Source: Prevotella sp.
GTDB lineage: Bacteria > Bacteroidota > Bacteroidia > Bacteroidales > Bacteroidaceae
Direction: 5' to 3'
Assembly: GCA_016285075.1 (NCBI GenBank)
Contig: JAEEQB010000019.1
Coordinates: forward strand, 1-64,000
DNA length: 64,000 nucleotides
The notes beneath the pieces were generated by a model, which saw only the letters and a list, made by a program, of their open reading frames with translations, had not been told where the DNA came from and made no database searches. Position 1 is the first letter of the stretch. The number at the start of each line of letters is the position of its first letter. The position numbers were made by a program, and so were the translations under genes. This document shows, in pieces, positions 51,278-60,399 of the stretch.

Positions 51278-52460
51278 AATATTCGTAGTAATTGTAATCT
51301 TTGCAACAGTGATAGTATCATTATACAATGTTCAAGGGGGGCCTAGTCATAGTAAAACTCGAGCAGAACTATCAGAAAAGGAAAACATTCCATCTTTATT
51401 TGGAATATCTATGCAAGGAGTAGATCAAGATGAGATTATTAAGAATATGGTAGAAAAAACTGAAGAATTTGATTATTTCGGCAATGAAAGAGAAGGGATA
51501 AAGCGAGTGTTGTTTTGTGGTGTTCCTTGTGGTCTAAATATTCAATTTGAGCAGAAAAATGGGACAACTGTTATTACACACGTTGTGCTTTTTACTTCGC
51601 TTCAGGACAAAGCAACTTTTGACAATCTCAAAAGCTCTATTTCTAAGAAATACGGTAATCCTGATTTAGAAGAATATGAGGAAGGAACTGAGGTAATCGA
51701 CGGTAGATATTACGGAAAGTGCAGATGGAATAATGGAGAAATAATGCTACGTAATACACATCGTGATGAAGGTGGGTTTCTCGTTTTTTTATATCCAGTC
51801 ACCAATATGGGACATTCGTCCCGAAAAACTGTAACCACTAAATCTGACAGCTGTATCAAGACTAAATTTACATGGGAAGATAGCCATGGTAATCTATTTC
51901 CTGTCTATATGACTAGCAAAGGCTCATGCTTTGTTATAAGAACTTCAAAAAACGGTGAGAACTATAGAGCTTATCTTGGGAAAGAAGTGTCTGAGCAAAT
52001 TTGTAGGGAATTGGAACAAAAAATGACTCAAGCTAATGACAGCTTCTTATTTAATGAAGTAACGTTAGATGATAATCGCACATATTACAATGATGTGGAT
52101 TTTGACAACAATGTAGAAAAGATTGAGAGAAAAGATAATGGTGAGATCTTGGTATATAAAGCAGACAACAAAGGGAAGTGTGTTATAGACGTGTCATCCG
52201 ATATACCTTATTGTTGGATAAGAATTAATCTTTGTTGTCCAGTTCATAAAGCATATACGACCATCAATTACAAGATGCAGACTATTTATGTAGAAGCTCA
52301 TTATGGTTGTAATGATTGCCAGATTAATCAATACAAAAAAATAGGAGATACTTGGAGAGAGGTTTTGCCAGTAAAACCTCTCTCATTAATAAATCAAGAT
52401 CTATTTCCAAAGGAACCCTTTTACTGGGATGAATATAAATGGTGCTGGCGGATACGATAA
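51255..52460 (+). CDS. Exported or membrane-anchored protein of unknown function
   Basis: 401 residues from the ATG at 51255 (MEKKQSFKIFVVIVIFATVI); the in-frame GTG at 51219 would add 12 residues before the signal anchor and is less likely. The N-terminal helix exports or anchors the rest. The mature part shows a repeated beta-alpha region (VTHVVLFTSLQDKATFDNLKSSISKKYGNPDLEE) like small adaptor-type folds. The C-terminal 90 residues include CCPVHKAYTTINYKMQTIYVEAHYGCNDCQINQYKKI, with several Cys. No enzyme motif. It is last in the helicase unit. Confidence 0.62.
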   Translation: MEKKQSFKIFVVIVIFATVIVSLYNVQGGPSHSKTRAELSEKENIPSLFGISMQGVDQDEIIKNMVEKTEEFDYFGNEREGIKRVLFCGVPCGLNIQFEQKNGTTVITHVVLFTSLQDKATFDNLKSSISKKYGNPDLEEYEEGTEVIDGRYYGKCRWNNGEIMLRNTHRDEGGFLVFLYPVTNMGHSSRKTVTTKSDSCIKTKFTWEDSHGNLFPVYMTSKGSCFVIRTSKNGENYRAYLGKEVSEQICRELEQKMTQANDSFLFNEVTLDDNRTYYNDVDFDNNVEKIERKDNGEILVYKADNKGKCVIDVSSDIPYCWIRINLCCPVHKAYTTINYKMQTIYVEAHYGCNDCQINQYKKIGDTWREVLPVKPLSLINQDLFPKEPFYWDEYKWCWRIR

Positions 52461-52636
52461 ATTATTAGGGATATTATTATTTGTGGAGAACACATTTCGT
52501 TCATAACCTAATGTGTTATTAATAACAACAGATCCACTCACGTTTTTCCTATACCCCCAAAACATGACTTTATTAATAATCAGAGCCCGACCTGCAGATG
52601 CAAGCCGGGACTTCTTTGGGATTGTATGTAGAATGG

Positions 52637-53023
52637 CTATGCCATGAAGTGCTTGATATGACGAGCTGATGTAACCTTGGCATCATAGATGATAGTTACT
52701 TCGCGAGTACGAGGATTCCACTTGGTGTCCATAACGCCCTTCATGTGCTCAACCTTAGCAACTACTTTCCTGTGTGAATCGTGACGGCTCACCATAAAGG
52801 TACAGGTCTTCACGTCAGGACGATAGGCATGCTTCTTATAAGCATCGAAGTGAGAGGTTCTATTATTCATCTTGTCAAAGTGCGAAACCTTCTTGTCGTT
52901 AGTAACTACCACAACGGTTGTATTCTTGCCGTGATTTGTATGTTTCTTATTACCGGCCATTGCTGGCATTGCGGTTGTGATAGCCATCATCATGGCTGCG
53001 ATCACCTTATTCATTGTCTTCAT
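52637..53023 (-). CDS. Exported His-rich protein with HMA-like fold lacking the metal cysteines
   Basis: 128 residues with a signal peptide (AMMMAITTAMPAMAG). Residues 25-75 are basic and His-rich. Residues 72-127 (TCTFMVSRHDSHRKVVAKVEHMKGVMDTKWNPRTREVTIIYD in outline) follow the beta-alpha-beta spacing of heavy-metal-associated domains, but the CXXC pair is replaced by RHDSH, so metal binding, if any, would be through His. A TAACTTTG -7 box lies at 53084-53077 on the minus strand. It is a monocistronic gene convergent with the helicase unit. Confidence 0.6.
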   Translation of the reverse strand: MKTMNKVIAAMMMAITTAMPAMAGNKKHTNHGKNTTVVVVTNDKKVSHFDKMNNRTSHFDAYKKHAYRPDVKTCTFMVSRHDSHRKVVAKVEHMKGVMDTKWNPRTREVTIIYDAKVTSARHIKHFMA

Positions 53024-53304
53024 AATCTTGTCTCCTATTCTTTAAATGGTTCGACATTTGTTTCTTGTTTACGGTGCAAAGTTAGTGTAATTTGGTGAGG
53101 TTTGAAAGAGAAATATCCTATTCAGCAAAGACGGATTCCCTAAAATGTTGTGGGGATTTTCCCTATGAAACCCATATCACTTGTTGATTAGTACCTTACC
53201 ACTTTTGCCATCAGTAGCCTCGGTATTCAGTACGGATTCCGTGAAATCTTCCTTTCCGACTCAACTTTAATATACCACTATTTACAGGAAGATTACTAAT
53301 CTGG

Positions 53305-55497
53305 CTATCTATGATAGCCTCGTTTGTGACTGCCAAGAACCATTGTCTTTGCTGCCTGATGGCATCTGCGGGCAAAGGCCAAATCGTCCTCATCATCCTT
53401 CTTCCTTGGCAATTCATTGCCACATCCTCCTCCACCGCAGGATTGAGAGATAGTTGTAGCAGCATCAACACAGCCAAAGAATAGACAGGCTGTAGTAGCA
53501 GCAACCTCTGCGGCTCTCTCCGCCACCCCTTCAGCCAGATTCAAGCCCATCTTCACCAGATAGTTTATGGCAGACTCGGCTCCTATCTGATAGACTTCGG
53601 CCTTGGTTCCAACAGCAATGTCGTGTATCGCATCAACAGCTTTCAACATCCATCCTGCATTGGTCAGCCGCTCCTTGGGCTTGTCGCCGAGTGCCTTCCT
53701 CACTATTTCTTTCTCCCTATCATTCATGACGTATTTGTCGAGTCGGGGATTGATGATGACTTGAACAGCATTCCAGAGCCCTGGCCAGATAGTTTCCTGT
53801 ACGTTGGATATGTTGTCGTAGTTGGCGGCTTTCTCTTTAGCTTTCTCGTAGGAATCTATGGTAATGCCCCGTTTGGCCATCTCATCGTATTGGTGTATCT
53901 TCTTGATGGCTATGGCATTCTGGCGCATTTCCTGCTTGACGATAGCGCGACTTCTGCGTGTCAACTCGTCTTTGTGAACGGAAGCAAAACAGCGGAGGAT
54001 AGTCTGCATGTCGGTCATCACGGACTTGATGTCTGCGTCACGCTTCTTTTTGACTTCTTTAGGATCATCGAAGAAACCTATCTTCCGGGCTTTGATTTTG
54101 TCTATCTCCTCAAAAGCAGCGGTGATGACATCCATGATGGTGACATTAAGTTTGCCATTAGCTTTCAAGTTATCGATAATGGCTCCTTTGGTCTCTGGGT
54201 TATAAGCGAACACCATTTTGTCGAAACTCACCATGTCGGCCACTTCCTTGGGGTCGCCGACAGCATTAACCAGCTCTTCGACTCTTTGTTCCAAAACAGT
54301 TTTCTCCTTTTGAACCTTGTCCTTCTCTGCTCTGGCATCACTCAGATCTATGCGGGCAGTTTCCACCTGTGTGACTATCTTGGCCACCTGCTTACGTCCT
54401 TCTCGAATGTCGTCTTCGACCAGGGATTGTATACGTCCAGCCTGCTGGAGCTTATCTTGAATTATGGCATACTCCTTAGTGGCAGATTCTGCTTTTTGTT
54501 CTGCTTCGTCAGCCTTTCTTAATGCCTCCAACCTCTCCTGCTCCAGCTTTCTCTTACTCTTCTTGCGATGTTCTTTGCGCTCTTCTGGTGTCATCAGCGA
54601 TGTATCTTCACCTCGTGCCAATCCCCATTTACTGTTGACTTCCTCGTAGAGCATGGTATGCCAATGTTTATATGATGTATACGCCTGATACTTGGTCTTG
54701 CCAAAATAATGGGCATAGCTGACCATAGGAACCTTCTTCTTCACAGCAGGCTTATAAAAGCGTTTCTCTTCCTCGGTCAAACGCTCGTACTGACGGGTTA
54801 TGATATGCTTGGGGCGCTCCTTGCCGTCTGGCTCAATATCAGGATCGAGGTCATAGCCACCAGTCCTGCCTTGAGGCTTCCGCTCAGCTACAGGAACCAC
54901 CAAGGCATGGAAATGTGGGGTAGTCTCGTCCAAATGACATTCAAGTCCGAGTACGTTCTCTTCACCAAATTTACGACAGAGGAACTTATAATACTCCAGT
55001 GCCAAGGTTTCGATTTGCTTGTAACCCGGATGATTTGGATCGTCTGCCAACGTGACGGAACTATTGTCCTCGCGCCAGTCAAAATCCATCGGTTTGCCGA
55101 AAGCAATCTCCGTCATGCGGTCATGGTCACCGTTGAGCACAAAATCAACACAAGTGTTTGGCTGGTTAGGTGCATCGGGCGACCACGGCTTGAACTTTAA
55201 TTCTTTCAGCCGTTCGTCGTATCTCTCTTTCAATGACTTTTTCTGCGTACCGAGAGGGATGATAGTGGGACGGGCATAGATAGGCTTACCTTTTTTCTTG
55301 CCAATCTTCTTTCCTCTTTTAACCTCAAAATTGAGATGACTTCTTGACCAGTCATACCGATTTCCCGGTTCTCTGTTCTTGGCATCGTATGTCTCCTTAG
55401 TCCATCCACGTCGCTCATTTTCCCGGCCTTGCGCTGTGACAAAGGACGGAGAAGCGGAGATATTGAGCGACTGGTATTGTTTCTCACATATTTGCAT
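53305..55497 (-). CDS. MobV-type relaxase
   Basis: 730 residues from the ATG at 55497; a longer frame from 55572 runs through the candidate oriT and is rejected. The N-terminal domain holds the metal-binding motif HLDETTPHFHALVVPV (histidine triad) typical of MobV/Pre relaxases, which nick one DNA strand at oriT to start transfer. Then come a long coiled coil (about 320-430: LEQERLEALRKADEAEQKAESATKEYA) and a C-terminal region with a hydrophobic helix (AAEVAATTACLFFGCVDAATT). Its presence without a coupling protein indicates that the element is mobilizable, not self-transmissible. Confidence 0.82.
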   Translation of the reverse strand: MQICEKQYQSLNISASPSFVTAQGRENERRGWTKETYDAKNREPGNRYDWSRSHLNFEVKRGKKIGKKKGKPIYARPTIIPLGTQKKSLKERYDERLKELKFKPWSPDAPNQPNTCVDFVLNGDHDRMTEIAFGKPMDFDWREDNSSVTLADDPNHPGYKQIETLALEYYKFLCRKFGEENVLGLECHLDETTPHFHALVVPVAERKPQGRTGGYDLDPDIEPDGKERPKHIITRQYERLTEEEKRFYKPAVKKKVPMVSYAHYFGKTKYQAYTSYKHWHTMLYEEVNSKWGLARGEDTSLMTPEERKEHRKKSKRKLEQERLEALRKADEAEQKAESATKEYAIIQDKLQQAGRIQSLVEDDIREGRKQVAKIVTQVETARIDLSDARAEKDKVQKEKTVLEQRVEELVNAVGDPKEVADMVSFDKMVFAYNPETKGAIIDNLKANGKLNVTIMDVITAAFEEIDKIKARKIGFFDDPKEVKKKRDADIKSVMTDMQTILRCFASVHKDELTRRSRAIVKQEMRQNAIAIKKIHQYDEMAKRGITIDSYEKAKEKAANYDNISNVQETIWPGLWNAVQVIINPRLDKYVMNDREKEIVRKALGDKPKERLTNAGWMLKAVDAIHDIAVGTKAEVYQIGAESAINYLVKMGLNLAEGVAERAAEVAATTACLFFGCVDAATTISQSCGGGGCGNELPRKKDDEDDLAFARRCHQAAKTMVLGSHKRGYHR

Positions 55498-55660
55498 TGC
55501 CTTATTCTTTTCGTTAATTATATGGGGGTCTTGGGGGCGCAGTCCCTGAGCGGTGGTCCAGGAGAGGGTCACTCCTGGTCGGGTTCCAAGGGCAGACAGC
55601 CTTTGGCATATTGGGGTAAAATGGCAGAATTGTCATTATTACCCCTAATATGTTGTGGAC
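55498..55660. other. Candidate oriT upstream of the relaxase gene
   Basis: G-rich region immediately before the relaxase start. CCAGGAG (55558-55564) and CTCCTGG (55572-55578) form a perfect 7-bp inverted repeat with a 7-base loop, flanked by GTCCCTGAGCGG and TCGGGTTCC. MobV-family oriTs are short inverted repeats next to the relaxase gene. The nick site is not identified. Confidence 0.45.
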
Positions 55661-55662
55661 TA

Positions 55663-56250
55663 TTATTGTAGTCCACCCTGCGGCACGCCCGTCTTGTTCC
55701 ATTCCTTGTCGCGCAGATAGATGAACAGGTAAGAGCGAGATGCGAGGTCACCTTGCAATCGCTGTGCATGAGCGAATGCAGCAGTTCGTTCGTCTGCCGT
55801 CAATTGCTTCCAAGAATCGAATGCCTGCGCCTCGTTGTTACCCGTCTTGGCATAAACTTGCTTCAGGCGTTCAAAAGACGAGGTGGGGTCATTGGCGTTG
55901 AAATCGCTATCACTCCTGTCCTTCCTTTCGTTCGCTGATGAAGGAGATGGGTCGTCGATTGTCTTCTTTGAGACATTGGCAGGCCGAGCGGTTGACTTGG
56001 CTGTCCTGCACTTTGCACTCTCGCTGCACTTACGGCTCTTCACCTCAGCTGCCATTCGCAGGGAATCAAGATCCTGAGCAATCAAATCGAAGTATGTCTC
56101 CAGACGGAGGTCATCCATCGCTGGGCGTGTGCCATCGGTAGCGTATGCTACGACAGCCTTTACCAACTTACCTACTTCACTGTTGTTCATTCGTGAACAT
56201 GCCACAATGAGCACGTTCGATAAAAACGGAATACGTTCAGTTGTCTTCAT
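55663..56250 (-). CDS. DUF6291-like mobile-element protein
   Basis: 195 residues. The N-terminal half (LSNVLIVACSRMNNSEVGKLVKAVVAYATDGTRP) resembles the DUF6291 type of short proteins found beside Bacteroidetes mobilization genes. A charged linker (SAKCRTAKSTARPANVSKKTIDDPSPSSANERKD) and a C-terminal helical part (FDSWKQLTADERTAAFAHAQRL, RSYLFIYLRDKEW) follow. Role unknown; it may help replication of the excised circle. It lies between the relaxase and the 242-residue gene, all on the minus strand. Confidence 0.6.
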   Translation of the reverse strand: MKTTERIPFLSNVLIVACSRMNNSEVGKLVKAVVAYATDGTRPAMDDLRLETYFDLIAQDLDSLRMAAEVKSRKCSESAKCRTAKSTARPANVSKKTIDDPSPSSANERKDRSDSDFNANDPTSSFERLKQVYAKTGNNEAQAFDSWKQLTADERTAAFAHAQRLQGDLASRSYLFIYLRDKEWNKTGVPQGGLQ

Positions 56251-56313
56251 AACTTTAATAAATTAAGGGTTACACATATTTTTCATCACACATTATATTT
56301 CATCTTCTCGTTG

Positions 56314-57042
56314 TCAGAACACACCCAATACAATTTCTTTCTCTACCTCAGCAATCATCTCATCGGTAACGCCATGAGATAACTTATAGAGATTATTCTG
56401 TCGTGGATCTTCACCTTTCTCTATCCATCCTCGAACAGTTAGTTTGAGAGCATCAAGACCGCAGGGCTGTTTGTCATCAGTCTGAGGTTTCTGCATGGTG
56501 TAGCCATACTTAGCCACTTGACTTCCCCACCATTCTTTGAACTTCTTGCTGTACTGTATGATGATGTCCTCTGGATCGAACTCTCGGAACGTGTCCTTGA
56601 ATTCAGGATAGTTTGCGAAGTAACAGAGCAGTTTGACAGGCGTACATTCAGCACCATTGCGACCGAGGAATATTGCAGCAACATTCGTACAGACATCCTT
56701 CCCGAGTTCTTTGCCACTCCTTTCCACCATCAAGTAATATCCCAAGAAATGCTTCAAGAAAAGAGCCATATCTGCATCCTTGGTATTATAGATCAGATTA
56801 AGACGGTTTAATGTTGGAACGGCAGTATTCACAGCCTTATCAACATGCTCCAGTGCATATCTCCAAGAATCTGGACCGAAGGCCTTATAGACCTTATCCA
56901 GACTCGGAAACCTCTGCAAGAACAACTGCTCATTCGCCGTTAGCAGAGCTAAGGGTACGCTGTTCGAGCTCTTCGACGAAGTTTCTTGCTTCGGCCCGGT
57001 TATCAGTGCTTCCACATTCCTTGTTACGTTTATCTGTTCCAT
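56314..57042 (-). CDS. Mobile-element protein of unknown function
   Basis: 242 residues, mainly helical (LFLQRFPSLDKVYKAFGPDSWRYALEHVD..., LLCYFANYPEFKDTFREFDPEDII). No motif recognised. It overlaps the preceding gene (56930-57613) by 113 bases in another frame; no later ATG in the first part would remove the overlap, so the overlap appears real. Confidence 0.58.
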   Translation of the reverse strand: MEQINVTRNVEALITGPKQETSSKSSNSVPLALLTANEQLFLQRFPSLDKVYKAFGPDSWRYALEHVDKAVNTAVPTLNRLNLIYNTKDADMALFLKHFLGYYLMVERSGKELGKDVCTNVAAIFLGRNGAECTPVKLLCYFANYPEFKDTFREFDPEDIIIQYSKKFKEWWGSQVAKYGYTMQKPQTDDKQPCGLDALKLTVRGWIEKGEDPRQNNLYKLSHGVTDEMIAEVEKEIVLGVF

Positions 57043-57613
57043 TGTCCTTCTTAATTAAATTCTGAGTATCTTGTGTCCATTTACGAGCTGTAGCCTGCCA
57101 ATCAGTCATAGGACTATTACCTACCATCCAATTCTTGGATTCATAATAGTCAAGGAAACGCTGAGGGAGTCCTATCTTCAATTCGTATCCTTCGGGTATC
57201 ACGCATGTAGCCATATAAGACTCGACATCAGCAACCGTCGGGACGACCTTCTCTCTCTCGGTTTGTATGTCGTCTTTATCTTTAGTATTATATAGCGTCT
57301 GGCCATCCGTCCGCTTTACCGTCAAGTTATCCGTCCATTCCAAAAGGGTATATTTGGGCGGCATATGGCGTGAGCGACCATCAGTGAACTTGATGAGACC
57401 AGCATCAGCTAACTGCTTCCTGGCTGTAGTCAATGCCGTTTTGCACACATGCAACTTGTCGCAGATTACAACCGTAGAACAAGGGAACGGCATCTTCCAA
57501 TTCCGCCTGTTACACTCGTTGAGGAGGTAAGCATAGAGTGCTATTGCTGTTGAGGAGAACATGTATTCCTCGTGAACACTCCAAAACCGATTTAGATAAC
57601 CTATATATGTCAT
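56930..57613 (-). CDS. Winged-helix replication-type protein of the element
   Basis: 227 residues. Residues 5-85 read as a winged helix used in Bacteroidetes replication or DnaD-like proteins: SSTAIALYAYLLNECNRRNW, VVICDKLHVCKTALTTARKQLADAGLIKF. A charged C-terminus follows (DWQATARKWTQDTQNLIKKDNG). It may start replication of the excised form. Its ATG overlaps the stop of the helix-turn-helix gene (57610-57912) by 4 bases. Confidence 0.62.
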   Translation of the reverse strand: MTYIGYLNRFWSVHEEYMFSSTAIALYAYLLNECNRRNWKMPFPCSTVVICDKLHVCKTALTTARKQLADAGLIKFTDGRSRHMPPKYTLLEWTDNLTVKRTDGQTLYNTKDKDDIQTEREKVVPTVADVESYMATCVIPEGYELKIGLPQRFLDYYESKNWMVGNSPMTDWQATARKWTQDTQNLIKKDNGTDKRNKECGSTDNRAEARNFVEELEQRTLSSANGE

Positions 57614-57912
57614 TTCTTACTCGGTTTATATTCTGCCAGCTTACCAGACTTTATCAGGTCATTGACCTCCTGTTTAGAGTAGAGATTCTTCCGTCCCACC
57701 TTTTGGCTGCGAAGAAGCCCAGACTTCTCTATTCGCCATAGGGTAGGATAAGAGATGTGTAACTCACCGCAGACTTCGCTGCGATCATAGTAGCCCTCTT
57801 CAACAGGGCTATCCTCAAAGTTGCCGATGTTCTTCTCTGCGAGGCACCGGCTGACAGTCCGATAGATGATGTCTTCGAACTGCTGTTCATTAAGTACAAC
57901 GATGTTCTCCAT
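57610..57912 (-). CDS. Helix-turn-helix (excisionase/MerR-like) DNA-binding protein
   Basis: 100 residues from the ATG at 57912; the longer frame to 58047 is basic, low-complexity sequence and is not needed. YYDRSEVCGELHISYPTLWRIEKSGLLRSQKVGRKNLYS is the typical helix-turn-helix with a beta-wing of excisionase-like proteins encoded by Bacteroidetes elements. It probably regulates the mobilization genes or aids excision. Coupled by ATGA to the next gene. Confidence 0.75.
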   Translation of the reverse strand: MENIVVLNEQQFEDIIYRTVSRCLAEKNIGNFEDSPVEEGYYDRSEVCGELHISYPTLWRIEKSGLLRSQKVGRKNLYSKQEVNDLIKSGKLAEYKPSKK

Positions 57913-58042
57913 AATCCTAATATTTTTATTTATTTCTTGAAATTTTTTGCAAATTTCGGTGTTTTTTTTGATATTGATACGATGGAATATGTGGATTCGG
58001 ATATTTGTGTAAACGGACTGAATATCAATATAATACAAAAAA

Positions 58043-58065
58043 TCCACACCCTTTTGAGGTGTGGA
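58043..58065 (-). terminator. Terminator of the 58092 gene cluster
   Basis: On the minus strand TCCACACC (58065-58058) pairs with GGTGTGGA (58050-58043), loop CTCAAAAG, then TTTTTT. Two further GTGTGG motifs follow at 58070-58086 on the plus strand. Confidence 0.72.
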
Positions 58066-58091
58066 AAAAGTGTGGTGTGGAGTGTGGATTT

Positions 58092-58979
58092 TTACTTTTT
58101 GAAGGTTAGGGACGGGAATGCTTTCCTGAAATTATCACTTGGTGGTCGTTGTGTTATATATTTCTCTGTAACATTGATGTTCTCACAGACTGCTTTTAGC
58201 CATCCCTCATCATAATAAGCTTTTAGTTGAGCAATGGTATATCGGATATTAACTTTCTTACCGTTTAGATAAAGAGGAGAGAAATATGCGTGAGTGACAT
58301 ATTGGATAAATAGATTCTCATCGGCATTGGTAACGACTTTGCTTTCTCGAAGGAAACTATATAAACACTGTAAATCTGGGCCATCATCCCTTATCGATTG
58401 ATAGCTGGGCATTGTCGAGAAATCAATTTTTGGTGCTGGATTTGGAGCTGCTTTTTCTTCTGGAGTGTTGTTCTCAACGTCTATTGGAGCCTTAGCCTTG
58501 TCTTTCGGGCTGTCTTTCGTAGAAAGGGTTGTTTCTCTTTCAGCAATATAGAACAGAATTCCCTCATACCGACCGAGGCTTATAGTGTATTTACGGAATT
58601 TATCCTTATTCCAATTACCACTATCCAAATCCTCTACTGGCTTAAACTTTTTTGCCAGGGTCAAGTAATCGTGATGTTCAAGAGGATGTTTCAAGTCATT
58701 TCTTCGGCAGCCATTGTAAGTATCAGTAAAACCGTTGACATACCAACGGCTTATTTGTGACTTGAACAGATTGGCTTCATCTTTTGTCACCTCCCTGATT
58801 TTGAGCTCTGCGTTTTGCAGTAGTTCCAGTATATCTGCCCTGACCATAGCTTGTACATGCGGCTTCTTATACTCAGAGACAAAGAGAGAATAACCCTCTA
58901 CTTTCTTTGAGCTGAAATCCTGATAGTCGCCCTTGATAATAGGTTTCACCCACTCATGGAGAAAATCATATGCTTCCAT
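58092..58979 (-). CDS. Protein of unknown function encoded with the YhcG-type nuclease
   Basis: 295 residues, cytoplasmic. N-terminal helices (YDFLHEWVKPIIKGDYQDFS..., VQAMVRADILELLQNAELKIREV), a Pro/Glu/Lys-rich linker (about 170-190), and a C-terminal helical domain (IRYTIAQLKAYYDEGWLKAVCENINVTEKYI). No family recognised. It is third in a minus-strand cluster: nuclease (59176), small protein (59000), then this gene. Confidence 0.6.
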   Translation of the reverse strand: MEAYDFLHEWVKPIIKGDYQDFSSKKVEGYSLFVSEYKKPHVQAMVRADILELLQNAELKIREVTKDEANLFKSQISRWYVNGFTDTYNGCRRNDLKHPLEHHDYLTLAKKFKPVEDLDSGNWNKDKFRKYTISLGRYEGILFYIAERETTLSTKDSPKDKAKAPIDVENNTPEEKAAPNPAPKIDFSTMPSYQSIRDDGPDLQCLYSFLRESKVVTNADENLFIQYVTHAYFSPLYLNGKKVNIRYTIAQLKAYYDEGWLKAVCENINVTEKYITQRPPSDNFRKAFPSLTFKK

Positions 58980-58999
58980 ATCACTTACATCCTCTTCTG

Positions 59000-59170
59000 T
59001 TAAATGGTTACATACCCCTGCTTACTTACTGCCTTTTCGCTATTACTTACTGCCAAATCTGTGTTACTCCCTGCTTCCGAGGCAGTAAGTGGACGGCTTA
59101 TACGTACTGTAAACTGGCGTCCTTCCTTGCTATGATTACGGGCGCCCACTTTTACCTCTATAAAACCCAT
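59000..59170 (-). CDS. Small protein (56 aa) between the nuclease and 58092 genes
   Basis: Sequence begins MGFIEVKVGARNHSKEGRQF and ends EKAVSKQGYVTI. Its ATG lies 5 bases after the nuclease stop (59176), and its stop is 20 bases before the next ATG, so the spacing supports a real gene. The Ser/Ala/Val-rich middle (TASEAGSNTDLAVSNSEKAVS) has an internal repeat-like pattern (TDLAVSNSEKAVSK). Role unknown. Confidence 0.55.
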   Translation of the reverse strand: MGFIEVKVGARNHSKEGRQFTVRISRPLTASEAGSNTDLAVSNSEKAVSKQGYVTI

Positions 59171-59175
59171 CATAA

Positions 59176-60321
59176 CTACTTCTCTTTCAATTCGTTTTCA
59201 ATATCCTCGATAGAGGGGAGAGAACTCTTGAAATTCTCTGGGAATACCTTAGACAGTTCATATTCTGATATACCCAAAGGCTGGTTATAACCTTCAAGGG
59301 CATAACGTGCCATCACTTCATTCTTACTCTTGCAAATAAGCAACCCAATGGTATCATTGTCGCCTTCGCGTTTTAGAATGTGGTTAGCAAAGGAAACATA
59401 TCCACTAAGTTGTCCGAGGAAAGATGGTTCAAATTTTTGGGTCTTGATCTCCGCAATGACGTAACTATGGATATGAGTGTTATAAAACAGCATATCGCAG
59501 AAGAACTCTTCGCCACCCACAACCATTCGATATTCTCTTCCCATAAAGGCAAAGCCGTTTCCCAATTCGAGCAATAGCTTTTGTACATTGGTCATCAACG
59601 CATCTTTCAACTCTGTCTCATCGTATTTCCCACGAATCTGAGTATAATCGAATAAATACGGGTCACGTGTGAGTTCTTGAGCAAGGTCACTTAATGGGGC
59701 AGGCAGTGCCGACTGAAAATTGGTAACAGCTTTTCCTTCACGTTCATACAGCATTGTATCGATGACATTGTCAAGAACTGCACGGCTCCATCCATTTTCA
59801 ACGGTCTTATGTACATAGAATATAGCTTTTTCTGGAGCTTTCAGGAATTTATCTATAAGCAACTTATGATGCCCCCATGGGGTAGAGAAAATATCGTGAC
59901 ACGCTTTTGCCATGATACCATCTTCAACATTCTGAACAATAGCATGTTTAGAATTACCCTCAACTTGGGGGTAATTTTCAGAATCAACCGTTTGAGCGAA
60001 TTTGCCCCCAAGTTGGGGGTGAAAGTCAAAAGCATTGGAATACAGCAAATAGAATCTTTTGATATAGCCAAGATTGGTAGGCGAGAATCCTTTCACATCA
60101 GGGAACTCATCCTTCAGATCGAGACTTAGGTTCTTGAAGAATCCTGACCCATATTTGTTCTCCATGTCACGCTCCACTATATCCTTGCCCAATGACCAGT
60201 AAAACTTCAACATTTCACTGTTCACCTTCACTGCCGCCTTAACCTGACTTTGACGGAAACGCAGGCTGAGAGACTTTACCCACTCAGCATACTCATTGTT
60301 TATATGTATCAACTTACTCAT
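59176..60321 (-). CDS. YhcG/DUF1016-family PD-(D/E)XK nuclease
   Basis: 381 residues. The N-terminal helical domain (LSLRFRQSQVKAAVKVNSEMLKFYWSLGKDI, GFSPTNLGYIKRFYLLYS) and the C-terminal nuclease domain match the family: VGGEEFFCDMLFYN and YVIAEIKTQKFEPSFLGQLSGY hold the Asp and Glu-x-Lys residues of the core. Family members are found in mobile elements and defence islands; a DNase role is likely but the target is unknown. TAATTTTG at 60347-60340 (minus) gives its -7 box. Confidence 0.86.
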   Translation of the reverse strand: MSKLIHINNEYAEWVKSLSLRFRQSQVKAAVKVNSEMLKFYWSLGKDIVERDMENKYGSGFFKNLSLDLKDEFPDVKGFSPTNLGYIKRFYLLYSNAFDFHPQLGGKFAQTVDSENYPQVEGNSKHAIVQNVEDGIMAKACHDIFSTPWGHHKLLIDKFLKAPEKAIFYVHKTVENGWSRAVLDNVIDTMLYEREGKAVTNFQSALPAPLSDLAQELTRDPYLFDYTQIRGKYDETELKDALMTNVQKLLLELGNGFAFMGREYRMVVGGEEFFCDMLFYNTHIHSYVIAEIKTQKFEPSFLGQLSGYVSFANHILKREGDNDTIGLLICKSKNEVMARYALEGYNQPLGISEYELSKVFPENFKSSLPSIEDIENELKEK

Positions 60322-60399
60322 GTCTATACTAATTTACTGCAAAATTACTGTTTTTTTGTTAAAACGGGTCAACAGGCCCGACATTTTTAGTTGGCGTTG

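Noticed and set aside
52584..52612. Stem-loop between the 52460 stop and the 52637 gene
   Set aside because: Only CCCG/CGGG pair well; the inner stem has mismatches and there is no clear T-run on either strand.
53623..54522. Plus-strand frame of 299 codons inside the relaxase gene
   Set aside because: Antisense to the coiled-coil region of the MobV relaxase; hydrophobic composition is a mirror of Glu/Lys-rich codons.
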